A DNA stretch of 64,000 bases from Icerya purchasi (lineage: Eukaryota > Arthropoda > Insecta > Hemiptera > Monophlebidae): positions 26,363,083 to 26,427,082 of the forward strand of contig CM077115.1 of assembly GCA_039619475.1 (NCBI GenBank), given 5' to 3'. Positions within the stretch are counted from its first letter, which is position 1, and each line of letters opens with the position of its first letter. Shown here one piece after another: positions 39,301-51,290 of this stretch. The position numbers were made by a program, and so were the translations under genes. Below the pieces are notes generated by a model. The model was given only the letters and a program-made list of their open reading frames with translations. It was not told the DNA's origin and searched no databases.

Positions 39301-42276
39301 TAAATGAGGATGAGGTATAGCAACTCAATGGGAGTTTCTACTAGATGAGTTCGACAGCACACTGATAGAGAGAAGTAATATTGCGACTTTTCGATAGGGT
39401 ACATTTCAGAGTCATCCGAACAGTTATAAGAGGGAATATTAAGCCCTCGTAATTTAATTATGTACGTCGTGCGGTATTTCATTTGTAGTAAGTTTTAAAA
39501 TGTGTTTTGATTTTTTATCGTTCTTCAGTTACACGTCAGTTCCTAATAAAGTGTCATCTCAATCTAATACTTTTTTAAGTTAATATATTTGAATCTCCAT
39601 CTTTCGTAATCAGCGTTTCATTCCTCGATGAAATCGTAGTTTATTTTACACTTACATTTTGGTTATTTCGAGTCCATTAACTTTATCCGTAACTTCAACT
39701 TTTTTCTACAACTTCGTAGTTTATTTTTTTCATGATGTTCTTCCTTTTTTGTTCGCGCTTTCAGTTCTTAATTTTGCCTTAGTCAATCATTTTTATGTAT
39801 TTGAAAGAAGTTGATTTTTTTTTTTTTTTCTTCCATTTATCACATTAGAATGAATTCATCCGATTTCAGAAGCGTTATCTTTTTTATCTAATTTTTTGTA
39901 AATTACTACGTCATCTGCACATTTGTAGGTAATTTATTTCAAAGATAAAGATAGATTTTTCCGGTCTATCACTTGAACCTTAACATTTATTAACTTAAGC
40001 GGAATTTTATAACTTATTAAAATACAGTTTTACTAAACTGTAATCTTAAATTATTTCTCCTTTCGTTCAATTCTTTTTGCAGAAATCATCGTGATATCGT
40101 GCTATATTTTATATCGTGAAATAACCGCAAACATCAACCGCGGAAAAAGATGCTCTAAAATTCAACGTTGCTGGGAAATAGCGACGCAATATGTTCGGTA
40201 CCATTATAGAAGCAGAAAGCTTTATACTTTTAAAGAAAAAAAAATAAAAAAACCCTACCACAAATCAGCGTCTTGTCGCTGACATTATTTAACATATACA
40301 AACAACTAATAGGAAGCATAACGCGACACTTTCTATATTGTTGATGACCTGGTATTAACAACGCAATATAAAACTTTTGAAGAAGTAGAGAAAACGCTGA
40401 ACTGTATGATAAATTAACTTGACGCATATTATAAAGTGTAAATTACTCGAAAAACTTTTCAGTGAAAACGTAAACATGTGGCTTCGAAATCAAGTTAAAT
40501 GTGGACTGATAATGACAGAGTTACGGCGTACAGATTATCCCGAATATCTGGCAATGATGCTGGATAGAAATTTGGCTTTTAGAAGGCGTGGCAACAAAAA
40601 TGAAGGTGCAACTAGGAAAAATTTAACAAGTAAATTAGACAGTAGCTGGGTTGCTAACCTACATGTGCTCAGAATGTCTTCATTAGCGCTTTGTTTTACT
40701 TTGTTGGAGAATGTGCGTTTATGGGACCTCTTAGCACATGCGAAAATAGTAGATGTAGTTTTAAGTCAAGCCAGCAGAGACTCTGCTAACAGCGGGTTGT
40801 TTACGATCAATTTTCTCTTAGGAAAAGTATACGAGCTTAGGGATATGGTCCTTCCGGACGTACGACGAGAAGCGGCTGCAAGAAAAGAATTAAAAATTGT
40901 AAATGATAGCCTCGTGGTCCTCTATATAAATACAGTGAATTATCAGAACCGCGATAAAAGTTCAGATGAAGCTTTCTAATAACTGTCAAACAAATTGAAT
41001 AGCACTGCGGAGCTAAACATCAAAAATAAGAAATAGAAAGAGGATGGAAGGAACAACCTAGTGGAAGCCTATTTAAAATACAGCCTTTAGAAAGTATTGA
41101 ACAGATTAAAAGGTGCGACGGCATGTACTAAATATAACTTAAAGAAATGGAGCATGATACGACAAATGCAACTGCGAAGAAGTACAGGATCATGCTTATT
41201 TATGCAATTGTTTTTTAGTGACCCAATGTGAACTTGAAAGTCTGCATGACATCTTTGACGATAGATTAGTAAGATTTCTCGGATATTGAACGTCAACTAG
41301 TTGAAAGGTCTGTTAGTTTTGTAATTTTTATTTCAAATACGGGAAAAAATAATAAAGCTGCGCAGATTGAATTTACACTTTTTTCATAAACACACCAGCG
41401 TTGTTTTGGCTAGGTCTCTAGTTTAGAAACTATCAAACATGCAAAATGTGCCAACTTTCACATTATTAAACCAGTTTTGAAAGAAATCATATTTTTATTT
41501 TTAAATGATTTATTATCTCTACCAGCATGTATGTAGTATTACACATGGTAGAGATTGCGTCATACGTTTTTTCGTTGTAGCATCATTGGAGACTACTACG
41601 TTAGCTTCATTGCATTATTCTTTAATCGGAAATGCAATTGTTATTTCATTTTTTTCACTGACATGCACATTTTTTTTTGTCTGCTGTTATAAATAATTCG
41701 TTTTATTGATTATTTTATGAAACCGCCTGTTTTAAAAGAAAAAATAAATATATATATATATTTAATTCCCTCTCGAGTGATAAAAATAATTATTAACCAT
41801 TACGGATAGTTTTGAATTTTATTTATTCCGACTTATTTCTACTTACAAATACCAGAAGTACAATGTGCACAGTTTACGCGAATATTTAATATACACATAT
41901 GCACCACTAATTACGCGTCAGAGATTACGTCTGAATTAATATTTACAAATCGATTTAAGCCGTAAAATGAAAAATAAGATATTTTTGTGTATTTTAAAGT
42001 TTTTGTTGTGTGGAGTAACCGGTTTAAAAGGATTTTTTTTTCTTTTTTTTTTAACGGATTACATTTTTATGACATTTTGTTTTCGTTGTTTCAAAATAGA
42101 TAAATAATTTAGAAAAAGCCGTAGTTAGATGCCGCTTACAACATTGGACGGAGAAGTTTAGCGACCGAATAGCTCTGTCTAAAGTAGTCAATGAAAAAAT
42201 ATCCGAGCCGATATTTCCGGAACAAAAAGAGTTACTAATGTCACTTCCACCGTGTCGGGAAAGTAACGAACTGTAG
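33316..42276 (+). CDS. mRpL9: Mitochondrial large ribosomal subunit protein bL9m (MRPL9), four exons, N-terminus missing
   Basis: Exons are 33316-33472, 38380-38543, 38637-38840 and 42100-42276 (TAG stop); all junctions are GT-AG and phases agree. The product runs from the conserved FILKRRVPVARQPDTKTP region through YIYDLVEDRNMKKKP, EDVGQCGQIVSVHP, ILPGRAVYPTPENIAKQK, NPWTIEPWHVRVAF and GPNLEFEGRLFAVTIT to INNLEKAVVRCRLQHW. This is the order of insect bL9m, a mitochondrial 50S-type ribosomal protein. The first base of exon 33316 follows an in-frame TAG in the acceptor, so a further 5' exon with the Met and mitochondrial presequence must exist; I could not place it with confidence. It is divergently oriented to RpS27. 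Intron 1 (4.9 kb) carries a degraded SINE and a Tigger element; intron 3 carries a Jockey-like fragment. An AATAAA lies at 42487-42492, 211 bases after the stop. Confidence 0.93.
33473..35412. other. mRpL9 intron 1, left part
   Basis: AT-rich intron DNA with several A or T homopolymers and no recognised repeat or exon. Confidence 0.45.
35413..35625 (+). repeat. tRNA-derived SINE, degraded copy 3
   Basis: Weaker match to copies 1 and 2: GGTCTCAAGTCGTACCCAGG at the B box/body junction, TGAAATAACTGGATACAAAG aligned with the CCTGAAATAA..ACCAGAGAAA block, and GAGTATGGGACTCA at the end. The tRNA-like head is poorly preserved. Lies in mRpL9 intron 1. Confidence 0.6.
35833..37148 (+). mobile_element. 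Tigger/pogo-type DNA transposon, internally deleted
   Basis: Terminal inverted repeats CAGTAAAACCCCTCTTAACC and (complement) CAGTAAAACCCCTATTAACC, with TA on each side (35831-35832, 37149-37150). Inside, 36274-36410 reads MRESEKRKRAIVSFATRLKV..LKRLDNGESVRKLCDEM, the pogo/CENP-B-type helix-turn-helix. Frame fragments at 36655-36840 (ISHKGAKKAAEI, NVEQQQNLSALG, RKSNRFF) match the Tigger C-terminal tail. The DDE core is missing, so it cannot move itself. Lies in mRpL9 intron 1. Confidence 0.88.
37151..38379. other. mRpL9 intron 1, right part
   Basis: AT-rich intron DNA; nothing recognised before the acceptor at 38378-38379. Confidence 0.45.
38841..40253. other. mRpL9 intron 3, left part
   Basis: Includes a CG-richer patch at about 38880-39110 and ordinary AT-rich intron elsewhere. 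No exon or repeat family recognised. Confidence 0.4.
40254..41290 (+). mobile_element. Jockey-like non-LTR retrotransposon fragment
   Basis: Reads LPQISVLSLTLFNIY (RT block), IVDDLVLTTQYKTFEEVEKTL (degraded Y/F-A-D-D box, here V-D-D), then a 186-codon open frame (40419-40979) with DYPEYLAMMLDRNLAFRRR, SSWVANLHVLRMSSLALCF and LLAHAKIVDVVLSQASR. The 41085-41290 remainder (VLNRLKGATACTKYNLKKW) matches the C-terminal Cys/His region of Jockey elements. Several frameshifts. Lies in mRpL9 intron 3. Confidence 0.85.
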
Positions 42277-42486
42277 TTTAGTGTTTTAAATAATTATATT
42301 TTTATTTCCAAATATTTTTCTTATATCGAAAGAAAATATTGTTTGCTAGTTCTTTCGTTTAAATTCTTCGAACTAAACCGGCCGATTAATTTAAAACTTT
42401 GGCAGTTGATTGCTTTAAAAGAGGACAAATACAAATTTGACAATTATGTGGAAGATGCGCAGTTTTTTTTATTTTTTTTTTATTGC

Positions 42487-42492
42487 AATAAA
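42487..42492 (+). promoter_or_regulatory. Polyadenylation signal of mRpL9
   Basis: A canonical AATAAA lies 211 bases after the mRpL9 stop codon and is followed by T-rich sequence. It is the first clear hexamer downstream of the gene; use is inferred. Confidence 0.5.
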
Positions 42493-45400
42493 CGAGTCTT
42501 TGCAATAACAAGTTTATAACTATTTTGCATTATAAAATAAAGCATAGACTGCGATACCTACAAAAAAAAAAAAAATTATTCTGTAAAATACAAAATATAA
42601 AGTGTGAAAGAAGAACTCTGCGAATTCGGAATTATATTTTTTCTACCGTTAACTTTTAAAATAATTAATTGCCATTCATAAAATTCATTCGTACGAAATG
42701 TATAATGTGCGTGATAAAAACAAAAAGTTGGTTTTCGTTGCTTAATTGTTTTTAAACTATTTAGGTGAAAATTTTTATTCGTAAAGTATAAAGTTAATCC
42801 ATTTTTATTACGTTAATTCCGATTAGCAAAAATAACCACACGAGGACTGAAATCTAGTTTATTACTACGAAACACGTCGGTAATTTAATTGAAATAATAT
42901 TGTTCATGTAGTTATTTATTAATCAAAATTAAAATATAAAATTTCTTTAAATCTGACGTACAGTAAAGGCTTATTCTCAAAAGGTACGTTGATTGAACCG
43001 TTTAATTACTACAAATTAAGTATAAATGTAACCGATGTTTTTAGTAATGAGTATCAAATTTCTTCCATATTGTCGCATATCTCCGCTAGTCTGGACATTT
43101 ACTGTTCTATAGATAGTCTAAAATAAAAGCGTACAGAGAAAAATGTGTGTGAGAAAGGAACAATGAAAGAACGGCAGCAGAGGAAATAGGCAACATTATT
43201 CTTTGTATAGACGTGCAGTGTTACAGTGAATTGTGTCATATTTCGTGTGCCAAAGCTATCTCTTGTGCTAAGATTGATACGTAGGAAAATACATAATTAG
43301 AAATTTAAAATTATGTACTCTGTTTTTGTTGTGTCGATTACATAAAAATCGCTTTTTAAGACTTAATAAGGTGCTTAATGAATGCCGAATTAAATTAAAC
43401 CCCGCTGATCAAGAAATTACGCGAGAAGAGTGAACTAGAAGGAACGACAAAGAAGAAGACGACTTAATGAAAAATATGAAAACTAAGTGCTGATAGCATC
43501 TAAGCTGCATCAGCTGTCAACGGTCTTTTAAAGAGGACCGGAGAAAAAGTTATTCGTATGCACGATTCTTTGGTATGGAAATGAGGGTTCGGGAAAAGGT
43601 AATGACAGATGTTAAAAAGCGAACGGTTTTGAGAAAAGTTACGTTCAAAAATAAAATATTTTACCGTCTCGTACGAAGTAGATATGAGATTTCGTTAATA
43701 TCAACTGTTGTTTTTATTGATGCATTTAAAATGATCGATTTATTGTTTATTTTTTTTACCTACAACGTCCATTATGATAGTTTGTGCAATGTGAGTTTTT
43801 AATAATTGGGATTTATTAATCGATAATCATCCAATCTATCTTAGGATGCAGTCGCTTAAATTTAGCGAACTTCGGGTATGATTCTATCTTTGAAAATACG
43901 GGGAAACCTTGAAATTTCTTCGTGAAGTTTTTTTTTTTTTTTTGTTTTATTAACGGTTTAAGTAAAAGAAAAGGAACTATTTCGGTATATAAAAACGGGT
44001 AATTTACGAATTTTCAAATCGAAATTTAATATTTTTTTACAAATATTATATGTATGCATAATAAAAATGCAAGCGAATGTTATCTTTTATTCGTTAAATA
44101 GGCTAAACAGGTATTGTCGGTACTACGTCTGTTATTCGGTAGACACACAGAAAAAATTGTAAGATTTGTTGTCATTTAAGGTAATTTTAGAAGCGCCCTA
44201 ATCAGTCGACTGATACCTAATAATTGCACCAATTTTTCGGAATATTTCGGTTTTATGCTAAATGTTTTTATCTTGCTGATTTTAAGGTTGCCAATATTTA
44301 AGAGATTATTTTCGTGGTGGCTGCGTTCCGCCAGCTGCTACACCAGTTTCCAGTTGGAAGTCAAAAATAGGCTCATTTGTTGTTGTTCCCCCTTCATTGT
44401 TTAATGAGAAAAGATTTTTAACGGGACTTGTGCTTTTAACAGTAAGATTTGCGTTAGAATAAAATTCAGTCATCGGTTTCTTGTACGGCAAATAAATCAA
44501 AATTAGTTCAGATTCACCAACAAAGTATGCTGATAGTTATCGGTACTTTGGCTGAAATTGTCGAAACGCTTATATATTACTTTCGCTATTTTGCGGATTC
44601 TATATTTATAAAAGTTATACTGACCAGTTTAAGGTTTGAAAAATAATATGCTCCGAAATGTAAGGACGAAATTATTGACCACCAAATAAAATTCGTAATC
44701 TATTCTAAGTCATTCAATTATTGACCACCAATTTAAGGTTCGGCTTTAATATTTTTTTTTTTTTTGAAATTGTACGTTTTGTAATGAAATCTAAGCGCGT
44801 TAAATTCTTTGTATTTCGTAAGTTGTTTTACATTATTAATCCAAGCGTAGAATATAAGTACCAGAATTATAGTTATCCTATTGTAATCACACAACTAGAC
44901 CATGTTAATGGAAACTGGATGATGCGGGTCCGCAGAAGCATGTCAAAGGAGGCAAATAGGATGCCCCCAAAACAAAAAAATAAGGGGAGAATTTTCAAAA
45001 AGTTCTAATTTCTAGTCCGCAGTACATTTTTCTTGGTGCAAAGGAATTTGTCGCATATTTTAAACAGTGTATAATAGATTTTTTTTCTTGTTTTTACTGT
45101 TGTGTTTCTCAAAACTAATTTTAAAAAAACAAACAACTACCGTTAGTTATTGATTTACGGTCAATCATATAATTTTTCGTTCTATGGGAAAAAATAAAAA
45201 GAACGCCTTTTTTTGTATATTGACACCTTATCGTTGTTTTCGCAATTAGTTTGAGTATACCGAATTCAGCGTAAAATAGTTAATATTTGTCCAATAAGCA
45301 CTTACGTGTGATTTAAAATAAGGCCGGTTGAAGCCGCAGCAAAGAAGCGATAATTACAAAAGCAAGCGACAAAAGCTCTAAATTTTGGAGAATTTGATTG

Positions 45401-46247
45401 TTTTTTTCCGGGCGTTTTTCGGGAACGAAACTATGTTTCACTCCCTTAAAGAAACTTTCAAAATTGGTGAAAAGTTCAAAAAAGCGCGAAAAATTACGCG
45501 TCTTTTCTTTGTGCCGTGAATATTATAGTTAAAAATTATTTTGCAAAAAATTATAAATGCGTGTATTTCCGGATATTTCTCCAACTTCAAAGTTAGACTC
45601 TCAATGCGTCGAAAGCCCTAAATTTTGAACCTTCTTTGTTGTTTTTTTTAGGCCTGTAATGCACCGATGCCGTTATTTGATAGGAAACAGACTATATTTT
45701 ATTATTCGTTTTTATTAAAATTTTGTTTTTACTATTGATCAATGTATTTATATTAACACATAATTCTGAAACAGAGTAGTAAGGAGAAAGTTTTTTTTTA
45801 TATGTAGAAGCGAATATCAAAATAGAGCGGCAGCTTGGAGTTTAGTGATTTGAAATAGGATTATTACAAAAAAAAAAAAAAAAAAAAAAAATGTTCATTA
45901 CATTATTGCGAAGGTTTTTTTTTTATAATTTTTAAATGGAACTGCTAAAGTTGTTGTTTTAAGGGCATTCGAAATTTAATATATCTACTAACAATTAAGG
46001 GACTACGTAAACTTTTTTTTTTTTTTTTTTAATAACATATGGAGAACTCATAAGGCAACCGTTCGTCAGTAGGTTCTCATCACAATTACAACGTTTATTT
46101 GTAATAAAGTTACGATCGATCATATACAATTAGCCGCTTGACGTAACAAATGTTTCACAAAACAAACGTAAAAACAAACGTAATATAATTTTCTACTAAA
46201 AATAATAACATAACGCATAATTCAAAATCTGAAACAAAAAAAAATGG
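42493..46247. other. Gene-free interval after mRpL9
   Basis: AT-rich, with homopolymers at 43928-43943 and 45868-45891. The piece 45340-45640 contains two related CTCTAAATTTTGG / CCCTAAATTTTGA segments and may be an old repeat. The open frames at 43575-43802 and 44721-45008 have no recognisable motif. Confidence 0.4.
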
Positions 46248-46255
46248 TTGTGGTA

Positions 46256-47650
46256 CAGGGATGAATTCAGGAATCTGTTTATGGGGGGGGGGCTATTTAT
46301 GTTCCCTTGGGGGGAGGCAGTTTTTTTTTTTATATTTTTACTGAGAAAATTTTTTTGGGATATTCCTGAATAAAACCAAATATGTAAAAAATTATTTATT
46401 ATGTAATTTAAAATAATAAAATAAATTTCAAATAAAATAATCTTTTTTTTTTCTTGTTTGGGTTTTTCTTTGGCCTTGCTAATAATAGACGATTACCCAT
46501 CAGCACGTATAAATAGAAGCAATTAGGAGTCACAAGGAATAGAATCTGACAAAGAACCCTATACACCAAGGATGGAGAAACAATAACAATCGACGTCGAA
46601 AAATGCCAAACGGATGCATCCTGAAAAGAAGAAAAAGAATGACATTGCCGAAGGTTAAAAGGAGTTAGCTGTCCCATACCATGGCCACATCTGCAATTAC
46701 ATAGCCCACACAGTACAAACGGACAAAAGAATCGGCGGACAAATAATTAAGGAAGAAGAAACGCGGGTTGTTTAGAAAGCAGTTAGAAAGGCTACATAGA
46801 ACACAGCGCTAAGGGTGTTGTAAAGAGTGATTTGAAAGTTTAGTGACTTTCTCCACCACTATAAAGCAAAGTTTATAGTTCTTAATTATGAAAAATTATT
46901 CACAATTACGGCAACGACTGCGAAAACAGCGCTTACTATCCTGTGAAAAGAAAATGGATTTTAAACAACAATGTTTTCCCAATAGGTTTTAAAATGATTA
47001 ATTCTAATTGTAGCATTAAAGAACACATATTGTAAAAACATTCTGATTGGTTCATTATCTTTTTATAATAAATGAATACATCGTAATGTTTCAGCTGTTT
47101 TAAATGGGGACTTCTTTTTAAATAAAAAACAAGAAAAAAGCAACGGAGACCGAAATGTAGTTGCTTACGGATCATGTCGCTTTAAAAAAAAGAGGAATAA
47201 ATGAAAACTGAAAAGAAACATTTTAATACAATTTATCGATATTAATAATCGATCGATGTGAGCCGTGATAGTTCCCGTTTACGCTGACAAAAAATGCCAA
47301 CTCTAGCGAATATTTTTTTCAGCTCGTCAGTATGTTACATCTTTCGTACATTTGCAATAAAAGTATATCGGTTTTTTCGTAGAACAACAAGCAAATGTCA
47401 AAGTAAAAAATTTCAAAAGATCATTTTTTTTTATTGTTATTTTATGAAGTTTCATTTTTCCGTCAAAAATAAATCTTGTAATTTTGAAATTTAAAAATAT
47501 ACGACTAATTGAACCATTTCAAAATGTTTTGGCAGCAACTTTTGAAAAAGAATTTTATTTCTTATTAAATTGTTGCATTCTTAAAGAGCTTGTATTAAGT
47601 TCTGCCCCCCCCCTCCCGCGCCCTCAAAAAACCCACTGAATTCATCCCTG
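46256..47650. mobile_element. hAT-superfamily non-autonomous transposon with perfect 8-bp duplication
   Basis: Ends CAGGGATGAATTCAG and the complement CTGAATTCATCCCTG, each continuing into an oppositely placed G-run/C-run (46284-46292, 47605-47613). The 8-base direct repeat TTGTGGTA is identical on both sides (46248-46255, 47651-47658), the hAT signature. The 1395-bp interior shows no hAT transposase; a G/A-rich part at 46490-46780 looks captured or decayed. Confidence 0.88.
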
Positions 47651-47658
47651 TTGTGGTA

Positions 47659-50600
47659 ATAAGCTGTTATGAGTAAGACACCTGTTTTATACCATCGCTC
47701 GATATTCCTTTAAAAAGGGATTTCAATATACAATATATAAATAAATGGACCTTTGCGAAATCAATAGGTTTGTTAGTAGAAAAAAATAAATGAAGATGAT
47801 TAATATTAATAATTAGTCAAATTCTTTAATCGATGTCTTCTTCTTTTTTTTATTTAATATGTATTAGCGATGTTTAAAAAGTTATGAACTAATGGCTCCT
47901 GGGCAATTAAAACGTAACGTGAATTGAAGTTTTTTTTATTATCTACAGTTTCGATTGTATTTGATCGCATTCGTTGTTTGTAATATTAATTTTGTTGTTA
48001 AAAGAACTTAAATTCATTGCATCGCACTATCAGGTATATTTTTTGGATTATAACGTAATAAAATAATCGAATTCGTTAGTTGCGAAACATACTTTGATTC
48101 CTTAATAATTTCTTCCTTGGTCTAAAAAAATTTCGAAAAATAGAAATAAGATCATAATTTTCAAACACATAAATATACACATTTACAAGAATGCTGGATG
48201 AAAAATATAATACCCGATATATTACAAGTTGGATATTTTTATTATGAATTTAGTATTATGTAGTGTTGTAAATTACGGTTATCTTTAATTTAACGTACGG
48301 AATTCTCAGCGAATGAACTATTACGCTTGAAGAGTAACCCTTAGCTTTTTAAAATAAAAGTAACTTGGTCTATTTTTTGGTTTCGAATATTTATAATTTG
48401 ATTTCATTTCTGTTAATTTATGGTGTTTTTTTCTGTCAGCGAATTTTCGCGATTATTTAATTTTGGTTAAATTGAGTTCTTGTAGATTTTAATTTTTTAT
48501 TATTTCAATATGCGTGTTAGTTTGTAATTCACGCGAATCCATATTTCCTATTTTTAGAACCTTTTTTTTTTTACATATTATTATCGTTTCATCTTTACTT
48601 GTTTTCAATTAACTTCGTTTTATTAGACTGATTTACAACTAACATTAAATATATATTGTTTTAAAATGCTTACATATCTAATATTGCTTTGTGCAGGTAA
48701 ACAACACGTTAATTTCAACCAATTTTCTTTAGTCCATCTTTAAATCCAATCTAGAGTTACTCATGCGTTAAGTTTCTCTGTGTTTCTTCCGTTTCGTTCA
48801 GTGGCGTATTTTTTGTGAGCTTCGGACGGTAAAGTTATAAAAGGGACATTTAATTATTTCGCAGATTTATACACATAATCCGTAACAATTAAACGGCGGT
48901 GAGATGTTAAGTTTTAATTTTTAAATACTGCAGACAAATTTAATGGGAAACAAATAATGGTGAAAATAACAGCAGCAGTTTTATATTCTGATTATTTATA
49001 GAAAATTAATCGTAAAAAAATCAAAAAATCGTGGAGTAAATTTATGTATATAAAATCACGCGTAAAAATTACATATATTAAAATTATTAATGTTTCAAAA
49101 CGTTTTTTTTTGACACTTTTCTGTCGCAAATTGTTCAGTACTTTTATTATTACAGCCGAGCCAATTTAATAATTCACGTTTGATACATAGAATTACGATT
49201 GAATTTAATCATTTATTTTGTTTCTCACATAATTCTTAATTCTCTTTGCACGCGATAAAGTTTATTTTACTATAATATTCGGCACGGGTTATGTTTCAAA
49301 TATTTTTTAAAAATGACTTCTATATTTTCAATTTTGTTTTATAATGCTACCTTGTGGATCATTAGTCGAATACTTTTTTTTTTTCTTTTTAGAATAATAA
49401 TTGTTCAACTTTACGTTCGAATTAATGTTTATTTATACTGTTTTCATAATTTTCCTTCAAATTTTTAATATACCCTTTTTTTTTTTTTTTACATTTCTAA
49501 GAAAGAAAACGTAAAAAAAAATGTTTAAATTTTGCAGACTATTTTCATACGTGTGGAACAGAATTTCATCAGAGGAAAATTTTCGTTTTTGTTTGTTTCT
49601 TCACATTTATTAGTAGTAAAACTTTTCATTCCTTTCTTCAGCGTTTTCAAGTTTACTCTGACTTTTTGATTAAAATTTTCAAGAGAATTTTACAATGAAA
49701 CCCTTTGAAATACGGTAAACCCCTATCGATGGCAAAAATTCCTCAGTAGCATTCATTGTTTGCATTTATAATTTTTTATTTTCTTACGAATAACATCATA
49801 TTTATTCATATTTTTTTTTTTTTATAAAGGTCTTGCTTCAATTGTAGTCTTTTTTTTTTGTAATTTCCCGCATTAGTGAAATTAATTATTCTGTAATTTT
49901 ATAGCATCCACATTTTAAAGCGAGCACTGCGTTGGCGGACCACCACTTTGTTTTGCATAATTTTATCGCTGTATTGAAGTTTTTCCATAAAATATTATAT
50001 TGGTGGGCTTCAACTCTTTAGAAAAACATTGTTTATAATGCATTGACGTATTCTCGGAGGCGCCCCCAAGATCTTGTGACAAAGAGTATAAGAACATCGA
50101 AGTTACTGGTTTGGTTTCACCGGTCGCAGTACGTTACTAATTTGTTAAACTTGTTCTACGTTAGTTTAGTTTGGTAATTTAACATTTTTTTCCCGTGCAT
50201 TAAACATTGCTATATTTTGTATTTAAACAACCATATATAGTATTATTAAAAATATAAAAAAAAAAACACATTTCTTTAACAGCATAATCTAATACACATT
50301 TGCAACAATGGCTATATTAATTCAATACTGAAAACTATGGACTTTGTCCTAAAAAAAAACTTTATTTTTGTATTACACTATTATTCGCGTTGTACCGATG
50401 ATGTTCATAGAGGAAATAGAGTGCATTCTAAATCTTTCCCGTTTATAGATATTTCGTTTAACAGCTCTATGGCAATTGATTTAAGTAATAATAATCAACG
50501 AATAGAAAATATTAATATTGATATGGTCGGAAATGATAATAATAATCTTAACTGTATTTATGTAGTGTAATAGTTGAAGTAGCAAGTAATAATAACAGCG

Positions 50601-50712
50601 ATAATAAAAACATTAAAAGTGCAATAATGAATTAACAAATCTTGATAACAACAACGACAGTAATGTATATCAGTAGTGTAATGAAGAAATTCTCTTAATA
50701 GAGAATTTAGAC
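47659..50712. other. Gene-free AT-rich interval
   Basis: Many homopolymers and short frames only. A structured, GC-richer stretch at about 49920-50170 holds a TATAAG at 50089 and may be a promoter or solo LTR remnant (see findings). Confidence 0.4.
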
Positions 50713-51290
50713 CCTGAAGTTGAAGTCAGACGTAGAATCGGATATGCTAAAACAACTCTGAAGAAGCTGGGAAATTTATTGATGAATCGTTCGATTAATT
50801 TGAAAACCAGGCAAAGGATGCTCGTATGCTACGTATATTCAGTTCTGTTATATGGTGCGGAAACGATAACATACACAGCTAAAATGATTAATCATTTGAA
50901 AGCTTGTGACATGTGGTTCCACAGAAGAATGTTGCGCATCCCATGGACGTGGAAGTTAAGCAACAGAAAAGTATTGCAATTAGCCAAGACTGAACGAAAT
51001 GTAGTCGAAACAATACAGAAACGCAAGATAAAATACTTCGCACACGTTATACGAGGAAAGAAATACAAATTATTAAAACTGATCATACAAGGACAAATTG
51101 AAGGTCGAAGAGGTCCAGGGAGAAGGAAGATGTGTCATGGTTAAGTAACATGCATCAATGGACTGGGATAAAATCAGTGGAAGATCTAATGAGGGCTGCA
51201 GAAGGGCGAAAAATTTGAAAATTTGAAATACCAAGGATCGTCTACGCGCAGTCATGCGTAAGACACAAGAAGAAGAAGAATGAAGAAATA
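50713..51290 (+). mobile_element. Non-LTR retrotransposon C-terminal fragment with one frameshift
   Basis: An open frame reads EVRRRIGYAKTTLKKLGNLL, LVCYVYSVLLYGAETITYT, FHRRMLRIPWTWKLSNRKVL, KIKYFAHVIRGKKYKLLKLI and GQIEGRRGPGRRKM, up to 51129. After one frameshift SWLSNMHQWTGIKSVEDL continues to about 51215. This is the thumb and C-terminal region of an insect endonuclease-reverse-transcriptase element, of a different lineage from the 25421 fragment. Confidence 0.85.
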
